A stretch of DNA of 64,000 nt from positions 310,001 through 374,000 of the forward strand of contig JAHQRK010000029.1 in assembly GCA_019828595.1 (NCBI GenBank). Direction: 5' to 3'. This stretch comes from Aphanomyces cochlioides. Lineage: Eukaryota; Oomycota; Saprolegniomycetes; Saprolegniales; Verrucalvaceae. The translations under genes were made by a program, and so were the position numbers. The notes under the pieces are model-generated. The model made no database searches. It worked only from the letters and a program-made list of their open reading frames with translations, and was not told where the DNA came from. Of the stretch, positions 53,056 through 63,273 are shown piece after piece (position 1 is the stretch's first letter; every line of letters starts with the position of its first letter).

Positions 53056-53719
53056 GATGGCAAGCAAATTGAAGAATGAGGTACAAAATCCCCCCAAACT
53101 AGAAGGGCATGGGAGTTTTGCGTCAAAGCAGTGCGTTGCGCCACTCGACAAGACGAACGCGCCAAGAAAACGATTGGAGGAACAAGTAGGAAGTACGCTT
53201 GGTCGAGATTTCACCACAGGATGAGAGGAAAGTGGGAGATGCGGTAAGCTGTGTCCGCCCACGTTGTGTGTTGTGCTATCTCTGACAAGGTGCGTAGTAA
53301 TCCGATCGGCCGGCCATAATACGCTTTTCATTGTCGCATGACTAGTCAAATGCGATGTCAAGGAGACTGAAGGAGACATTGATTCCAAAATGAGGGAAGA
53401 GCAGTCAATGAGAGAGATTTGGGGCTGACGACGGAGAGTTTGTTGGGAGTTTCAGCTCACGAGTGCCTGATTGATGGTGGTAAGCCGATTGTGTTCTTGG
53501 TTGATGTATCTAATGGATGATTTTCCACGTGTTGTGATCGAGATGTGTCGACCAAGAACATGATAATGTCCGAATGTCTATGACTCCTCCTGTATCGCGC
53601 ATTGTGATTTTACTGTTAAAGGCTTAATCGGAGCTCACGACGACAATTGTATCTGTCTCTGCGCATAATTTTTTCTGAAATATTGAATGGAATAATGTTC
53701 AATAACCGTGTACTTTTAG
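53056..53719. other. Upstream of the glycine-zipper gene, no further gene
   Basis: No recognisable coding region or clear promoter element. Confidence 0.4.
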
Positions 53720-53813
53720 GGCGTGTTCGGTTGTCTACTGATTCTCTTGATTCTGGCTGAACTTGAAGATTCGGAGCGATTAGGGTACAGAATCATCATG
53801 TCACCGAACACGA
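53720..53813. mobile_element. 94-bp miniature Tourist-like element
   Basis: GGGCGTGTTCGGT (53720) is inverted at the right end as ACCGAACACGAT with end mismatches. TTA lies on both sides. Very small and non-coding; it could also be one end of a larger element. Confidence 0.5.
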
Positions 53814-53966
53814 TTTAGAGTCAATGGAATCAAATATCAAGCATCAGGAGAATCACAAGTCGAACCAGTGATGCATCAGTGATTCCAGGTGAACATGCTA
53901 CACCCTTGTAGCATCCAGAATATAGACTTTGAAAGTCAATATAGACTTCTATAGTACGAAAAAACA

Positions 53967-55382
53967 ATGGACGAGGAAGACGACATCGTTGTCCTTGCCA
54001 CCTCCCTGGCTGCAGCAACGTTGGTCCTCTACTATGAGGATGAGGAAGAGAGAAGAACGCGTCCCCTTCCACGTTTCCTACGCCCATCTGTATCCTACAT
54101 GGAGTTCTTGGCTGTCCAGTACGCACTGATCTCTGACCAAGGCGAGAGAATTGTCCGTGATACGTTCCGAATGGGAGTCCAAGAGCTCAATCAACTCGTG
54201 TCCCTTGGTGCTGCGTTTTTACCAAAACGTCTTTGTGCCAAGAATGTAATTTGTGTTGCGCTTCACTGGTTGGCAACTGGCTCAAGTGTGCGAGCTCAAG
54301 AACAATTCTTCCTCGACCACGGCATGTCCACAATACATCATTATCGACAATTGGGAGTCACGGCTATCATCAAGTGTCTCGTTGTCAATGGCTTTTATGG
54401 AGGTTGTCCAAATGATATCAACTGTGTTCATGCATCGCGCATGGGATTTGGTGGAAAGGAGCCATCATTCTATGGTTGTATTGGCGCTATTGATGGCACC
54501 CACATACTGTTGTTGTAAACCGAGAGCTAGCTGACCGATACCGCAACAGGTATGTGTGTTCCATCAATTCCATGATTATCAACAATTTCTAACAGGATAG
54601 GACAGACATCTACTAATGTACTTGGTGTTGTTGACTACAATGCAATGTTTATAGCAGTGTTTCCTGGAGCTGAAGGCTGCGCTAGCGATGGTTTTGTGCT
54701 TTCACATTGCCCCGAATTTTTGTCGTCGATACCAAGTGATTGCTTCTATTTGGGTGATGCTGGCTACACGCTTTCTCGAAAAGTTTTGACTCCGTTTCGG
54801 TCAACCCGACATCATCTTCGTGAGTAGTCAGAGCACGAAGAGGGTCGACCCAAGACTCCCGAAGAGATTTTCAACTACCGGCACTCTAAATCGCGAATTA
54901 TCATCGAGCAGGCATTTGGTGTCCTCAAGCGACAATGGACGATTCTTTCAAAACCGATCGAGGCTGAACTAGACACAATCAATAGGTTGATTCACACTTG
55001 CTGTGCATTACACAATTATGCTCTATCTTGCAATTCAATTAACCAATCCGACTTTGATGGCATCCATGCGAATGAAATTGATGCGCATGAAACAGAATTT
55101 GACTACTCAAACGATGAAAGTCAACAGCTATTGAATGAATTGCTCCTGCTCCGTGATATGAGCGACGTAAATGCGAACGAATGGCGTCAATCACTAGCTC
55201 AAGATATGTGGAATGCATACAAAATGTTTAATGACACGATAATGAATAAACTTTATTCAGCGTCAGACTCACTATTCTCACAATCTGCACGCGTGGAGGG
55301 GAGCTCTAAACCGTTCTTCATCGCATACAACTTAACGAGGTCTGCAACGCTGTTTGTCAATTCAAGTAATAAAGATAATTAA
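53967..55382 (+). pseudogene. Harbinger-type DDE transposase without partner
   Basis: The ATG at 53967 starts an acidic N-terminus, then F-R-M-G-V-Q-E-L-N-Q-L-V, H-W-L-A-T-G-S-S-V-R and G-C-I-G-A-I-D-G-T-H-I with the first Asp. A one-base shift near 54505 leads to V-V-V-N-R-E-L-A-D-R-Y. A clean 46-nt GT-AG intron (54550-54595) joins T-S-T-N-V-L-G-V-V-D. G-A-E-G-C-A-S-D-G-F-V-L holds the second Asp, then L-G-D-A-G-Y. A premature TAG at 54825-54827 interrupts, after which R-I-I-I-E-Q-A-F-G-V-L-K-R-Q-W carries the Glu. The tail runs to 55382. No Myb/SANT gene or TIR pair was found. Confidence 0.8.
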
Positions 55383-55633
55383 GCACCTGTCCAAGATATT
55401 GCAGATTTTCCTTTACTATGACGCATTGTGCCATCTTCTTTTGCTTGTGCTATTTCCCTTTTGTAGCCACTTGAGAAATCTACAAGCATTTGGGTTATGA
55501 AGGAAAACGGTAGTGGATGTTACGTGTGATTAGCATGCTGAGCTCGACTGGGACTTTCATTTTTGCCTCGGAGTATTGTGAGATTCATTCTAAATAGTGA
55601 GATGGGTTGGAAATGTATATAATGACGGCAACT

Positions 55634-55652
55634 GTGATAGGAATCCTATCAC
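55634..55652. repeat. Perfect palindrome GTGATAGGAATCCTATCAC
   Basis: A 19-nt palindrome preceded by CAACT. A near-identical imperfect palindrome lies at 56478-56496. Confidence 0.55.
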
Positions 55653-56367
55653 ACCATATAACGCAATATGATTGGAAGTTAATCTGATGAATTGACTTTG
55701 TAGACGAAAACAGACCATGAACCTCGTGGAGCATTGACAGATAAGTTTAACAAGAAAGACAGAAAAGGAAACCTTTGATTACACTCAACACGTAGAGGTA
55801 CAATGTACTCGGTATGCGTTGCTCGTCGTTCCCCACACCGGGCTATTCAAATGTCAAATCGACACTTTGAACACCTGCACTGCAGTCTAATTACATTTTA
55901 CACACACGAATTGTGATAGTTCTCGCATCTCTCCACTACCTCATGAGCAGTAGGCAGTAGAGCAATAATCAATTGAATTATCCCACACTCAATATGCAAC
56001 AATCATTCAAACTTTGACGTTGCAACGTCAAAACTTGATAGGATAATGAGTTGTGAGGCGAAGGTGTGGAGATCAAATCCGTCATCACTTTTGACTATTG
56101 CTTGTGCTTTAATTCATGAATCGTATGAAATTCATGAAATCTACAGTGTTTTGTGTTTTGTGCTTTAGCCATTTCAATATGCTTCCAGTATAATTAAGCG
56201 AGTGGGTGCGCGTAACACGCGAACAATCGTGATGTTGTGTTGTAGCTAGTATGGCTTATATCTGTGCTAGACGTTCAACAAAGATTCAGGGCTTCTTTAT
56301 TTGTCGGCTAGACTTTAATTAAGCATGCGAGTGCATGATGCTTGATATCTGCCAATATTCGTTTGTT

Positions 56368-56402
56368 GAGCAACTGTGATAGAATCTCCATCACAGTTGC
56401 TC
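56368..56402. repeat. Hairpin with 13-bp perfect stem
   Basis: GAGCAACTGTGAT, 9-nt loop, then ATCACAGTTGCTC. It shares CAACTGTGAT with the palindromes at 55634 and 56478 and with ATCATAGTTGCAG at 56524 (inverse), the outer edge of an R1 repeat. Confidence 0.55.
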
Positions 56403-56519
56403 AGAATTTTGCACATTTAAGATTTGTATACTGAAATCAAGTCAAAAACATTTATTGAAAACGGATTTCAGGCAACTGTGATAGAATTCCTATCACACTC
56501 CAATACAAATTGATCATGT

Positions 56520-56755
56520 TTCTATCATAGTTGCAGCAGATGTATCGATTTTTTAAATCGTTTTTCCAATCTCGCAGCCAATCAGAATCGAGTATTTAAC
56601 TATTTCACGCAAAACACACCCCAACACACTCTAACACACATGCAATTAATTTGACCAATATTTGTTTTAACTTGGCTTCAGTATGGTCAAATCGATTTGT
56701 AAATGCATTTGAGTTTTGGTCAAAAATACAAATTTGACTGAATTTGACAATATAT
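56520..56755 (+). repeat. Dispersed repeat R1, truncating a Crypton
   Basis: ATGTATCGATTTTTTAAATCG, GCAGCCAATCAGAATCGAGT, CACGCAAAACACACC, TTGGCTTCAGTATGG and AAAAATACAAATTTG in order. Its right end provides the last codons of the truncated Crypton frame. Confidence 0.75.
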
Positions 56756-57103
56756 GAACTTCAAAGCACAGCAGCATTTATTCACTCTAGAAAAAGAATT
56801 GGCTTGCGAAGGGACAAGTTCTCTTCCCACTGAGTCACGTTTGACTGTCATAAACGCGAGAAACTCCATGCACACGTTCTCGTCAAGGGGCAGGACAAAC
56901 TCACCGTTATCGACTTCACTAGGGTGATTCGTTATGAGCCAACGACGGAATCGTTTGATGACTCCATCATATTGCCTGCGTGTACTTTGTACAATTCGAT
57001 TTGACATGACGCGCGCACTACGATCCTTCTCGTTGGCTTCGCTCATCATGCACTCTCGACGGGAAACTTGGAATGCACTGGAACGAACATCCGGATAGTA
57101 CAC
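56720..57103 (-). pseudogene. Crypton-like tyrosine-recombinase fragment
   Basis: The frame encodes a SAM-like core-binding domain of a tyrosine recombinase: Q-S-T-R-R-Q-Y-D-G-V-I-K-R-F-R-R-W-L, then P-L-D-E-N-V-C-M-E-F-L-A-F-M, then S-R-V-N-K-C-C-C-A-L-K-F-I-Y. This order (S-T-x3-Y, R-F-x-x-W, L-x-F-L, S-x-I-x-Y) is typical of Crypton recombinases, which are common in oomycetes. The catalytic domain with R-H-R-Y is absent: the frame runs into repeat R1 at about 56755 and stops at 56720. Translation probably began at one of the Met codons 19-20 (near 57046). Dead fragment. A related phage-integrase-like host protein is less likely. Confidence 0.65.
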
Positions 57104-57504
57104 GAAACTTCCGTTTCGTGAAAGCCTTGGTATCTTAGATACCTTTGATTTTATATACTAAACCAAATATAGCGAATCTTTTGATATATCAAAATCGCGA
57201 ATGCTTTCCGAAATGTTTTGTTTCGTGTTCTGTTGACAAAATGACACAAATTTTTCGTGAACGACTGTTATTTGAGGATATGGGCTAAGTTTCGGGTCTA
57301 TTTAGCTTCGCCTTGCTCAAAATCGAGCATTTTGCATTGAGTGATGTTAAAATATTATCAGGATAGGGTGGCTCAATATAGGGAAAAGTATGCTTTTTTG
57401 ATTTTTTCATGCTTTTGCTTTTTTAACTTTCTGGGCATTTATTTTAAAAAGCACTTTTAATATTACCCCTCGAGGTACTTTTAAAGTCTAAAAGTGCTTT
57501 TAAA

Positions 57505-58761
57505 TTGTTCTTTGTGTATCCAATCAAACCATTGGCCCATGCCAGCATCTGGCAAGCATTCTCCACTTGCCAATTTGCAGCTATGTGCGAAGAAGATGCC
57601 AAACGTCGATCGAGAACGACGCCAGCTGAATGCTGGGCAATGGTTGAGTTTCTCCAAGTCAAGGAGAACATCGCAATAATGACAGGTCAAGCAAGCAAGG
57701 GGAAAAGGTCAAGGGTGGTCAGCGTCTGACGAAGCCCCAAGGCTACAAACTTTTTTTTAAACAAAATTTTAAAAGTGAAAAAATTAGATAAAACTATACC
57801 AGTTTCTTCTAATTTTTTTTCACTTTTAAAATTTTTAATATTAGGTTCAAGTTTCTTGCCAAGTTTGTGAACAGCAGAATGAAGGACAGCGAATGAGTGT
57901 GGACTCCTCAGAGTGCCAAGTCGAGGTATATATACAACATAATAAATGCCGTTAATCTACGAAGGTTTGAATCATACATGACAATGTATAAAAGCGCGAT
58001 ACGATGGCAGAGCTCAAGTGTGTCGGGTGAAGGTATTACAGCCGACGACATGAAAAAGAGTAAGATGCATCATACACAACATATTTAGCTCTTGCGTTAG
58101 ATATATTAACGATCGATGCGAAATTGGAGAGCATGTGCCGATACTACAAGGAGCTCGATATGATCTTGGGCGATCGTCCCAATATACGACCGCCATATAC
58201 TATTGCGTTCGGGGGATCTCAGGGGGTTGAAGATCACTATTATGAAATTGAAAATAGTGAATCAATGAGTGTGGATGGTGGAACAGAGAACCAAGACAGT
58301 GAGCAGTGACGACGAAAATGATCCCTCGACAGAAGCATATTGGGCATCAACAGCCGAGGAAGATCCAGGGGCACATTTTACTAAGGTTATATATATTTAC
58401 TGATGTTATCATAAGCATAATCATTGGATAGGCGTCGACAAAATCAAACGTGGATCATAAAGCGCAAGAGAACAAGAAGAACAAGCAACCCAGTTTTGAA
58501 CTCAAGCCAACAACCCAGAAGAAAGATTTCTCCAGTTACTATCTTGAAGCCCAAAGCAACGCCCTCTCTCTCAAACGCGATAAGTTTGAGTATGCAAAGG
58601 CAACAGAGGACAGAGCAACTCTCAAGTCAGCTGATGACTCGTCATTGCAAATCAAACTAGCCCGCGCGTCTCTTTTGGGAAAGTTAGTCGACAATGGGGT
58701 GTTAGATCCATCGAAGATCAAGGAAATGATGTCTATTGCATTTGACACAGATATAGGCTAG
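57505..58761 (+). pseudogene. Harbinger-6 Myb/SANT-like protein, decayed
   Basis: Pieces in order: C-W-A-M-V-E-F-L-Q-V-K-E-N-I-A (57620-57680); F-K-F-L-A-K-F-V-N-S-R-M-K-D-S-E, then an in-frame TGA where W would be expected (near 57894); V-W-T-P-Q-S-A-K-S. A 39-nt intron (about 57925-57963) joins to R-F-E-S-Y-M-T-M-Y-K-S-A. Further on M-I-L-G-D-R-P-N-I-R-P-P matches the M-G-D-R-P motif of the Harbinger-2 and -5 partners. The C-terminal exon (58441-58761) has K-D-F-S-S-Y-Y-L-E-A-Q and a coiled-coil tail ending in an acidic stop. The stop and uncertain exon joins make it probably inactive. Confidence 0.65.
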
Positions 58762-59480
58762 ATTTAATTGTTAATCAAGTGGTCCAGAACGTCATCTTTT
58801 ATTCGTTCTCGCCATTGATAGACGGCCTCATCAGTTGCAGCAAGGGCATTTCTGACATCGCGCGATGGCTCAAAGTAAGCTTCAACTTCGTCTTGTCCAT
58901 TTTGAATTCTATTGACGATATTGTGGAGCACACAGCAGGCTAATATCCAATCGCAGACAAATTTGATGTCAACAGAAGACTTGATATCAAGGGGGAGGGA
59001 AGTTAGACTAGCCCAACGACCTTTCAAGATGCCATTACCATGCTCGCAGACAACACGACCACTTGAGTGAACATTGTTGAACGTAGAATTCGCCGGGGTT
59101 GTAGAGCTGGGGAGACGAAAGGAGGCAAGGGATTGGAGAGTCAGTTTAAATCCAGCATCCACGAGCTGATATTGACCGGGGTCAAAGTAATGAGTGGGCT
59201 GGGTAAAACAGGGAGATGAACACCACACTGTAGAGTCGTGCACACTACCAGACCATCCTGCTACAACATAGCGAATGCTTCTCTTATAATCGAAAGTCAA
59301 GATAACATTCATCGGGTATTCCTTTTTCCGACTAAGGGGCATTCTTATCGGGATCGTGATTCAGGGGTCATCTCAAAATCGTTTCATGATCCGGATAGAA
59401 CATGTAACCACTTGTTAACAGGATCATGGCCTGTGAAGGTGTGAGAAAACGAAACGGCACATGTAAAAGTCGCATCTCTG

Positions 59481-60401
59481 ATGGATCCAATACAACATGC
59501 TGATGCGTCGGATTGCGCTGGATTGGTGAGCAAGAAGTGGACGGCGAAGCAAAAACAGAACAGTAAGCGAGTGATTCCTCCTCCTTCGTTCGATGACTAT
59601 GCACAATGGACCGTCGATCAGCTGAAACTTGAGTGTACGCAATGCAAGCTTGACGTGGCCAAGGGGACAAACAAAGAAGGTCAACTTGACGACGGTGGAA
59701 ACAAGTTTTGGTCTAAGGTAGCCCAAGAATACAATGCTACAAAACCAGAGTACGACGAATTGATTTCATCCGACGAGCGAGTTTCTCAACTTGATCCCTC
59801 AAATGGAGGAGTCCAGTCAGCCACCAAACTTCACAGCTTGTGGAAAGATCTAAGTGGCCTTTTTGCTGTAGCTCGCTCAAAAGTTTCAGGTGAACACTCA
59901 TCGTCCTTTTGGGACTTCTGCAACAAAAGAATGGATGTATACTACTTATATCTTGCTACCGAGGCCCGTAATGCTGGCCGTGAGTTCTGCGCCAGCAATT
60001 TCTTCACTCATGATGAGTTTGATTCACTTAAAGATGGTGACAAGTCTACTTCGGCAGTCAACGCCACACCATCCAAACGAAAGAATTTGTCTGCATCGGC
60101 ACTCAAGCACGAAGAAATTATGGCATCTATTGCCAAAAGTGTATCAATCATGGCTGAGTCAGACCAAAGTCAAGCTGCACGTGAGTCATGCTTTGCCACA
60201 ACATCACGTCTTGAGTCATCGATTGAACGAGTATCAAAACGCATCAAGACCGCAGAATTGGAGATACACGAAAATGAACAAAAAGGCAAAGATGTCTATG
60301 AGCTTGAACAAGATCGTCTTCGTCTCAAGCAGCACCAACGACAATTGGAACTGAAGCTGGAAGAGGTTGAACTAACCTGGATCAGTTTGAGCGGATGCTA
60401 G
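59481..60401 (+). CDS. Harbinger-7 DNA-binding partner protein (306 aa)
   Basis: An intact single frame from the ATG at 59481. The N-terminus has a basic stretch (K-K-W-T-A-K-Q-K-Q-N-S-K-R), then Y-A-Q-W-T-V-D-Q-L-K-L-E-C, then K-F-W-S-K-V-A-Q-E-Y-N-A. S-A-T-K-L-H-S-L-W-K-D-L-S-G-L-F-A-V-A-R occupies the place of the last Myb/SANT helix. After F-W-D-F-C-N-K-R-M-D there is a Ser/Lys linker. The C-terminal 100 residues form a long coiled coil (I-E-R-V-S-K-R-I-K-T-A-E-L-E, Q-H-Q-R-Q-L-E-L-K-L-E-E). Its divergent domain differs from the Harbinger-1 and -3 partners, as does its transposase. Role inferred from family and pairing. Confidence 0.78.
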   Translation: MDPIQHADASDCAGLVSKKWTAKQKQNSKRVIPPPSFDDYAQWTVDQLKLECTQCKLDVAKGTNKEGQLDDGGNKFWSKVAQEYNATKPEYDELISSDERVSQLDPSNGGVQSATKLHSLWKDLSGLFAVARSKVSGEHSSSFWDFCNKRMDVYYLYLATEARNAGREFCASNFFTHDEFDSLKDGDKSTSAVNATPSKRKNLSASALKHEEIMASIAKSVSIMAESDQSQAARESCFATTSRLESSIERVSKRIKTAELEIHENEQKGKDVYELEQDRLRLKQHQRQLELKLEEVELTWISLSGC

Positions 60402-60451
60402 AAGTAGTTGAATAAATCAATACATCAATACGTATCTGAATTCAATATACA

Positions 60452-61608
60452 TTATGGTCTAGCTAGATTGTAGTTTTGAATGTGGCGGACAACAATTTCT
60501 CGCAGAATATGAGCATTTGCCTTCCTCATAGACTCCGCAGCAACCACATCCTGAGGTGACTGATCAAATGCGCATTCGTGAAGGCTATTGAATTCATCTG
60601 TGACTGTCTGAATTTGTTCGTCTTCCGAAATATCTCGAAGCCTTTCGTTGATACAAAAGTTGTGGAGTCTCATACAAGCTCTGATGACTTGTTTGCAATT
60701 CGAGAACCGCACTCGCAGTGGAGCTTGAAGATGCGCTACTTATTGACAAGTAAACCAAGCGCCATTTCGATTCGTATGCGCAGCTGGGACAAGTAAAAAT
60801 TGTAGTCAGAGCGAGCTCTAGAGCGCAATTCGGGCTTTGTAAACGGAACCAAAAGGTGCTCTGAGAGAGAATATGCGTTGTCACCAATTATGTAGTATCC
60901 ATCAGGCAGACTGTCAATAGACTTGCTCATATTCCACTTGGCAAATGCAGAAACGTCATTCACTTTACCTGGAGATTTGATGCAGAAAGAAGTAAATCGA
61001 CAGAGACTATCGCACATAGTCTGCACGTTGATCCCTTCAACTTGGTAGTGACCAGAGATGCAAGCGCTCACATCAAGGACTTCGTTTGGAGATGATGTTT
61101 CGATGACACAGAGCCAACTATCGACACAACCGACACAGCCAGTGATGATGTTGTTTGAACTGACTTTTGCTAAGTCTGTGGCCAACTTACTCACTGATGT
61201 TGACGATGAAAATGGAGCGTTAATTGATAAATCTTTGGTGGATATGATGGCGTGAATAACCTCATCTTTGATAGCGTAGAACGCTGCGCGCCTAACACCA
61301 GCAATGGCTCGAATGTGATGATAGCTGCCTCCTGCAAGCCATGATATTGTCATCTGGATCATATTTACCGGCTCAATGGCAGATATGCCTGTTCTGTTGA
61401 ATGACTTTGTTTTGTCGCGGTGAAGCAACGGAGCCAAGATGCACACAAGTCTTTCGAATGAGGATTTGCTCATCCTGTAGTATTGCTGAAATTCTGACTC
61501 CATGAGGAGCCTTTCACTGTGCAGAGCCCAGTCGAGTCGAAGTCCTGGGATTACTGTACTGCGGCCCTGGCGTGCTGATGCTAACACGAAGCCAAACAAA
61601 GCATTCAC
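60452..61608 (-). pseudogene. Harbinger-7 DDE transposase, single frameshift
   Basis: From the start at 61608: F-Q-Q-Y-Y-R-M-S-K-S-S-F-E-R-L-V, W-L-A-G-G-S-Y-H-H-I and C-V-G-C-V-D-S-W-L-C-V-I with the first Asp. S-G-H-Y-Q-V-E-G-I-N-V-Q, S-P-G-K-V-N-D-V-S-A-F (second Asp), I-I-G-D-N-A-Y and L-R-I-R-I-E-M-A-L-G-L-L (Glu) follow. Near 60736 the frame shifts; the next frame (60712-60452) has M-R-F-S-N-C-K-Q-V-I-R-A-C and L-H-N-F-C-I-N-E-R. The catalytic triad lies in the first frame. The G-H-Y-Q and S-P-G signatures mark another DDE_Tnp_4 subfamily. A single shift suggests recent loss or a sequencing error. Confidence 0.82.
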
Positions 61609-62639
61609 AAGGACTCTGCTTGTTCCGTTTTCGAGCTCCGCGATGATCCATGATCCGAAAATAGATCACAATCCGAGGAAGAGGTCACGCTCATTACACC
61701 TATCCTCCATTATCTTGCATTATAGCCAATAAGAACTCTCGAGGACCCAAGGATCATCATCCATGATCCCGATAAGAGTGCCCCTAAAATAGGCCTCGCC
61801 ATGGAGAATTGGCTTTCGATAAAGAACAACATGCGTCCCATCGGACGCTAGAATACAATCACGAAGACCGAACGTGTTTGCATGGTACAAAGCAAGTTCA
61901 TGTCTTTCGTTGCGATTAGGCCAATGAATTTCATCGCTGGCCAGAGCTAGAACAGCTTGTATAACTCGTCGAGAATACAGCGCCACGGTTCCAAGCCCTA
62001 TATTCTTTGACATCGCTACCATACCCAACGATGCACCTGTCCCATTGTGACCTAGGCATGCAAAGCGGTTGCGAGTTGTACCCAGACAGGGCGTTGCTTC
62101 CGATTAGAAGCAGAGCGAAAAATCACATTGTTCTCAATCAAACGTAATATGAAAGCAAATGTAGTTTGACAAACACGTAACTCCTGCATAAAATCACGCA
62201 CACGCATGTTGGGTAGAACCGAGAGCGCGTCCATGGGTTTAGGAGCACTCATACGGCTCTCCAAGTATCTGATCGACATCAGCATCATTCGCAGGTTGAC
62301 GAGTCTATCGATCTCATGTTTGCTCTGCGAGCTCCATGGAGGGCAAAGGAGAATCAACGTTTTGACCATCTCATCGAGAGACTTCAGGAGACGGGCACGC
62401 TCGGATGGACGTGTCATAGATAGAACGCCTCAAAATGCACACTGTCTGTCCATTACAAATAAGAACGAGGGAATATTGAACTGTGTAATTTGAGTCTCAA
62501 GAAATCAACTCTGCTTTTCTATGCCGGGTAGAATAATAAAATTTGGCTTTTTTATGCCGAAAATCAAAAGCAAATCCCCAATTCTCTAAATTGAGCCACC
62601 CTATTGTCTGATTGATTCAAAATTTCCGAACTTGGCTGA

Positions 62640-63195
62640 AATCCATCAAACTTAGAGTTTGTTTAAAACACACACAAAACACACCAACACACACACACAC
62701 ATTAATTCATGTACCTTCCGATTATACTTGAATTCACTATTGCCAGATGGATCACACAAATTTCGTCGATTTTGATCAAAACTGTAAATTTGGACGAAAA
62801 AGACAATATCAATCTCCAATCGCGCCAATACATTGGATGACTTTCACAGTACAGCTGTACTTTCTCTCAAATTTTACTCAGCCAATCACAATCGCCCAAA
62901 ATATTTATTAGCCAATAGCGCCGATTGGTGAATCGATCCGTCGATTGAACGGGGTCTGGAAAATAAATCAACAATATTGTCTTTTTCACCCAAATTTGTA
63001 TTTTTTACCAAAATCGAATTCGATTCCAAATCGATTCGATCATACTGAAGTCAAGTATAAATGGAAAGTATGGCAAACGTCCCAAATTATTTACACGTGT
63101 GTCTGGGTGTGTTTTGTGTGAATTAGGTAAATACTCGATTCTGATTGGCTGAGCGATTTGCAGATCGATTTGAAAAATCGATACATCTGCTGCAA
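62640..63195. repeat. R1 and R2 repeats in inverted arrangement
   Basis: Forward R1-like sequence (62650-62812: ACACCAACACACAC, TTCCGATTATACTTGAATTC, TTTTGATCAAAACTG, AAAAAGACAATA), then R2 (62815-62945), then reverse R1 (62966-63195, with AAATACTCGATTCTGATTGG and CGATTTGAAAAATCGAT). The outer R1 copies face each other, as in a foldback element. Non-coding. Confidence 0.65.
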
Positions 63196-63273
63196 CTATG
63201 ATATGGTGCACATCATCTAAAACCTACAACTCGGCCAAATTTCTGGCACGACCACCCGGTATATATTGTATAG

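Larger units (their letters stand above)
55383..56519. other. 1.1 kb without a gene, with CAACTGTGAT hairpins
   Basis: No coding region. Palindromic words built on CAACTGTGATAG recur; the clearest are listed separately. 'attctaaatagtgagatgggtt' near 55589 matches the left flank of the R1 copy at 36745. Confidence 0.45.
59336..61784. mobile_element. PIF/Harbinger element 7, nested in Harbinger-6
   Basis: TIR GGGGCATTCTTATCGGGATC at 59336 is inverted at 61765-61784 with one mismatch. TAA lies on both sides (59333-59335, 61785-61787). It carries an intact Myb/SANT-like gene (plus) and a nearly intact transposase (minus), tail-to-tail with 50 bp between stops. Confidence 0.93.
58764..62417 (-). 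pseudogene. Harbinger-6 DDE transposase, interrupted by Harbinger-7
   Basis: Starts at the ATG at 62417 with a helical N-terminus (R-V-R-D-F-M-Q-E-L-R-V). A one-base shift near 62060 leads to L-G-H-N-G-T-G-A-S-L-G and C-I-L-A-S-D-G-T-H-V-V-L-Y, with the first Asp. Harbinger-7 inserts after H-G-E-A-Y-F; removing it with one TAA joins S-R-K-K-E-Y-P-M-N-V in frame. Then come W-S-G-S-V-H-D-S-T-V-W (second Asp), Q-L-V-D-A-G-F and G-R-V-V-C-E-H-G-N-G-I-L-K-G-R-W (Glu), and V-L-H-N-I. One frameshift plus the insertion inactivate it; the rest is well preserved. Confidence 0.85.
57363..62604. mobile_element. PIF/Harbinger-like element 6 (host of Harbinger-7)
   Basis: Perfect 15-bp TIR ATAGGGTGGCTCAAT at 57363-57377, inverted at 62590-62604. 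No clean 3-bp TSD is visible. It carries a Myb/SANT-like gene (plus) and a transposase (minus), with only 2 bp between stop codons; the transposase is split by Harbinger-7 (59336-61784). Without it the element is about 2.8 kb. Confidence 0.85.
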
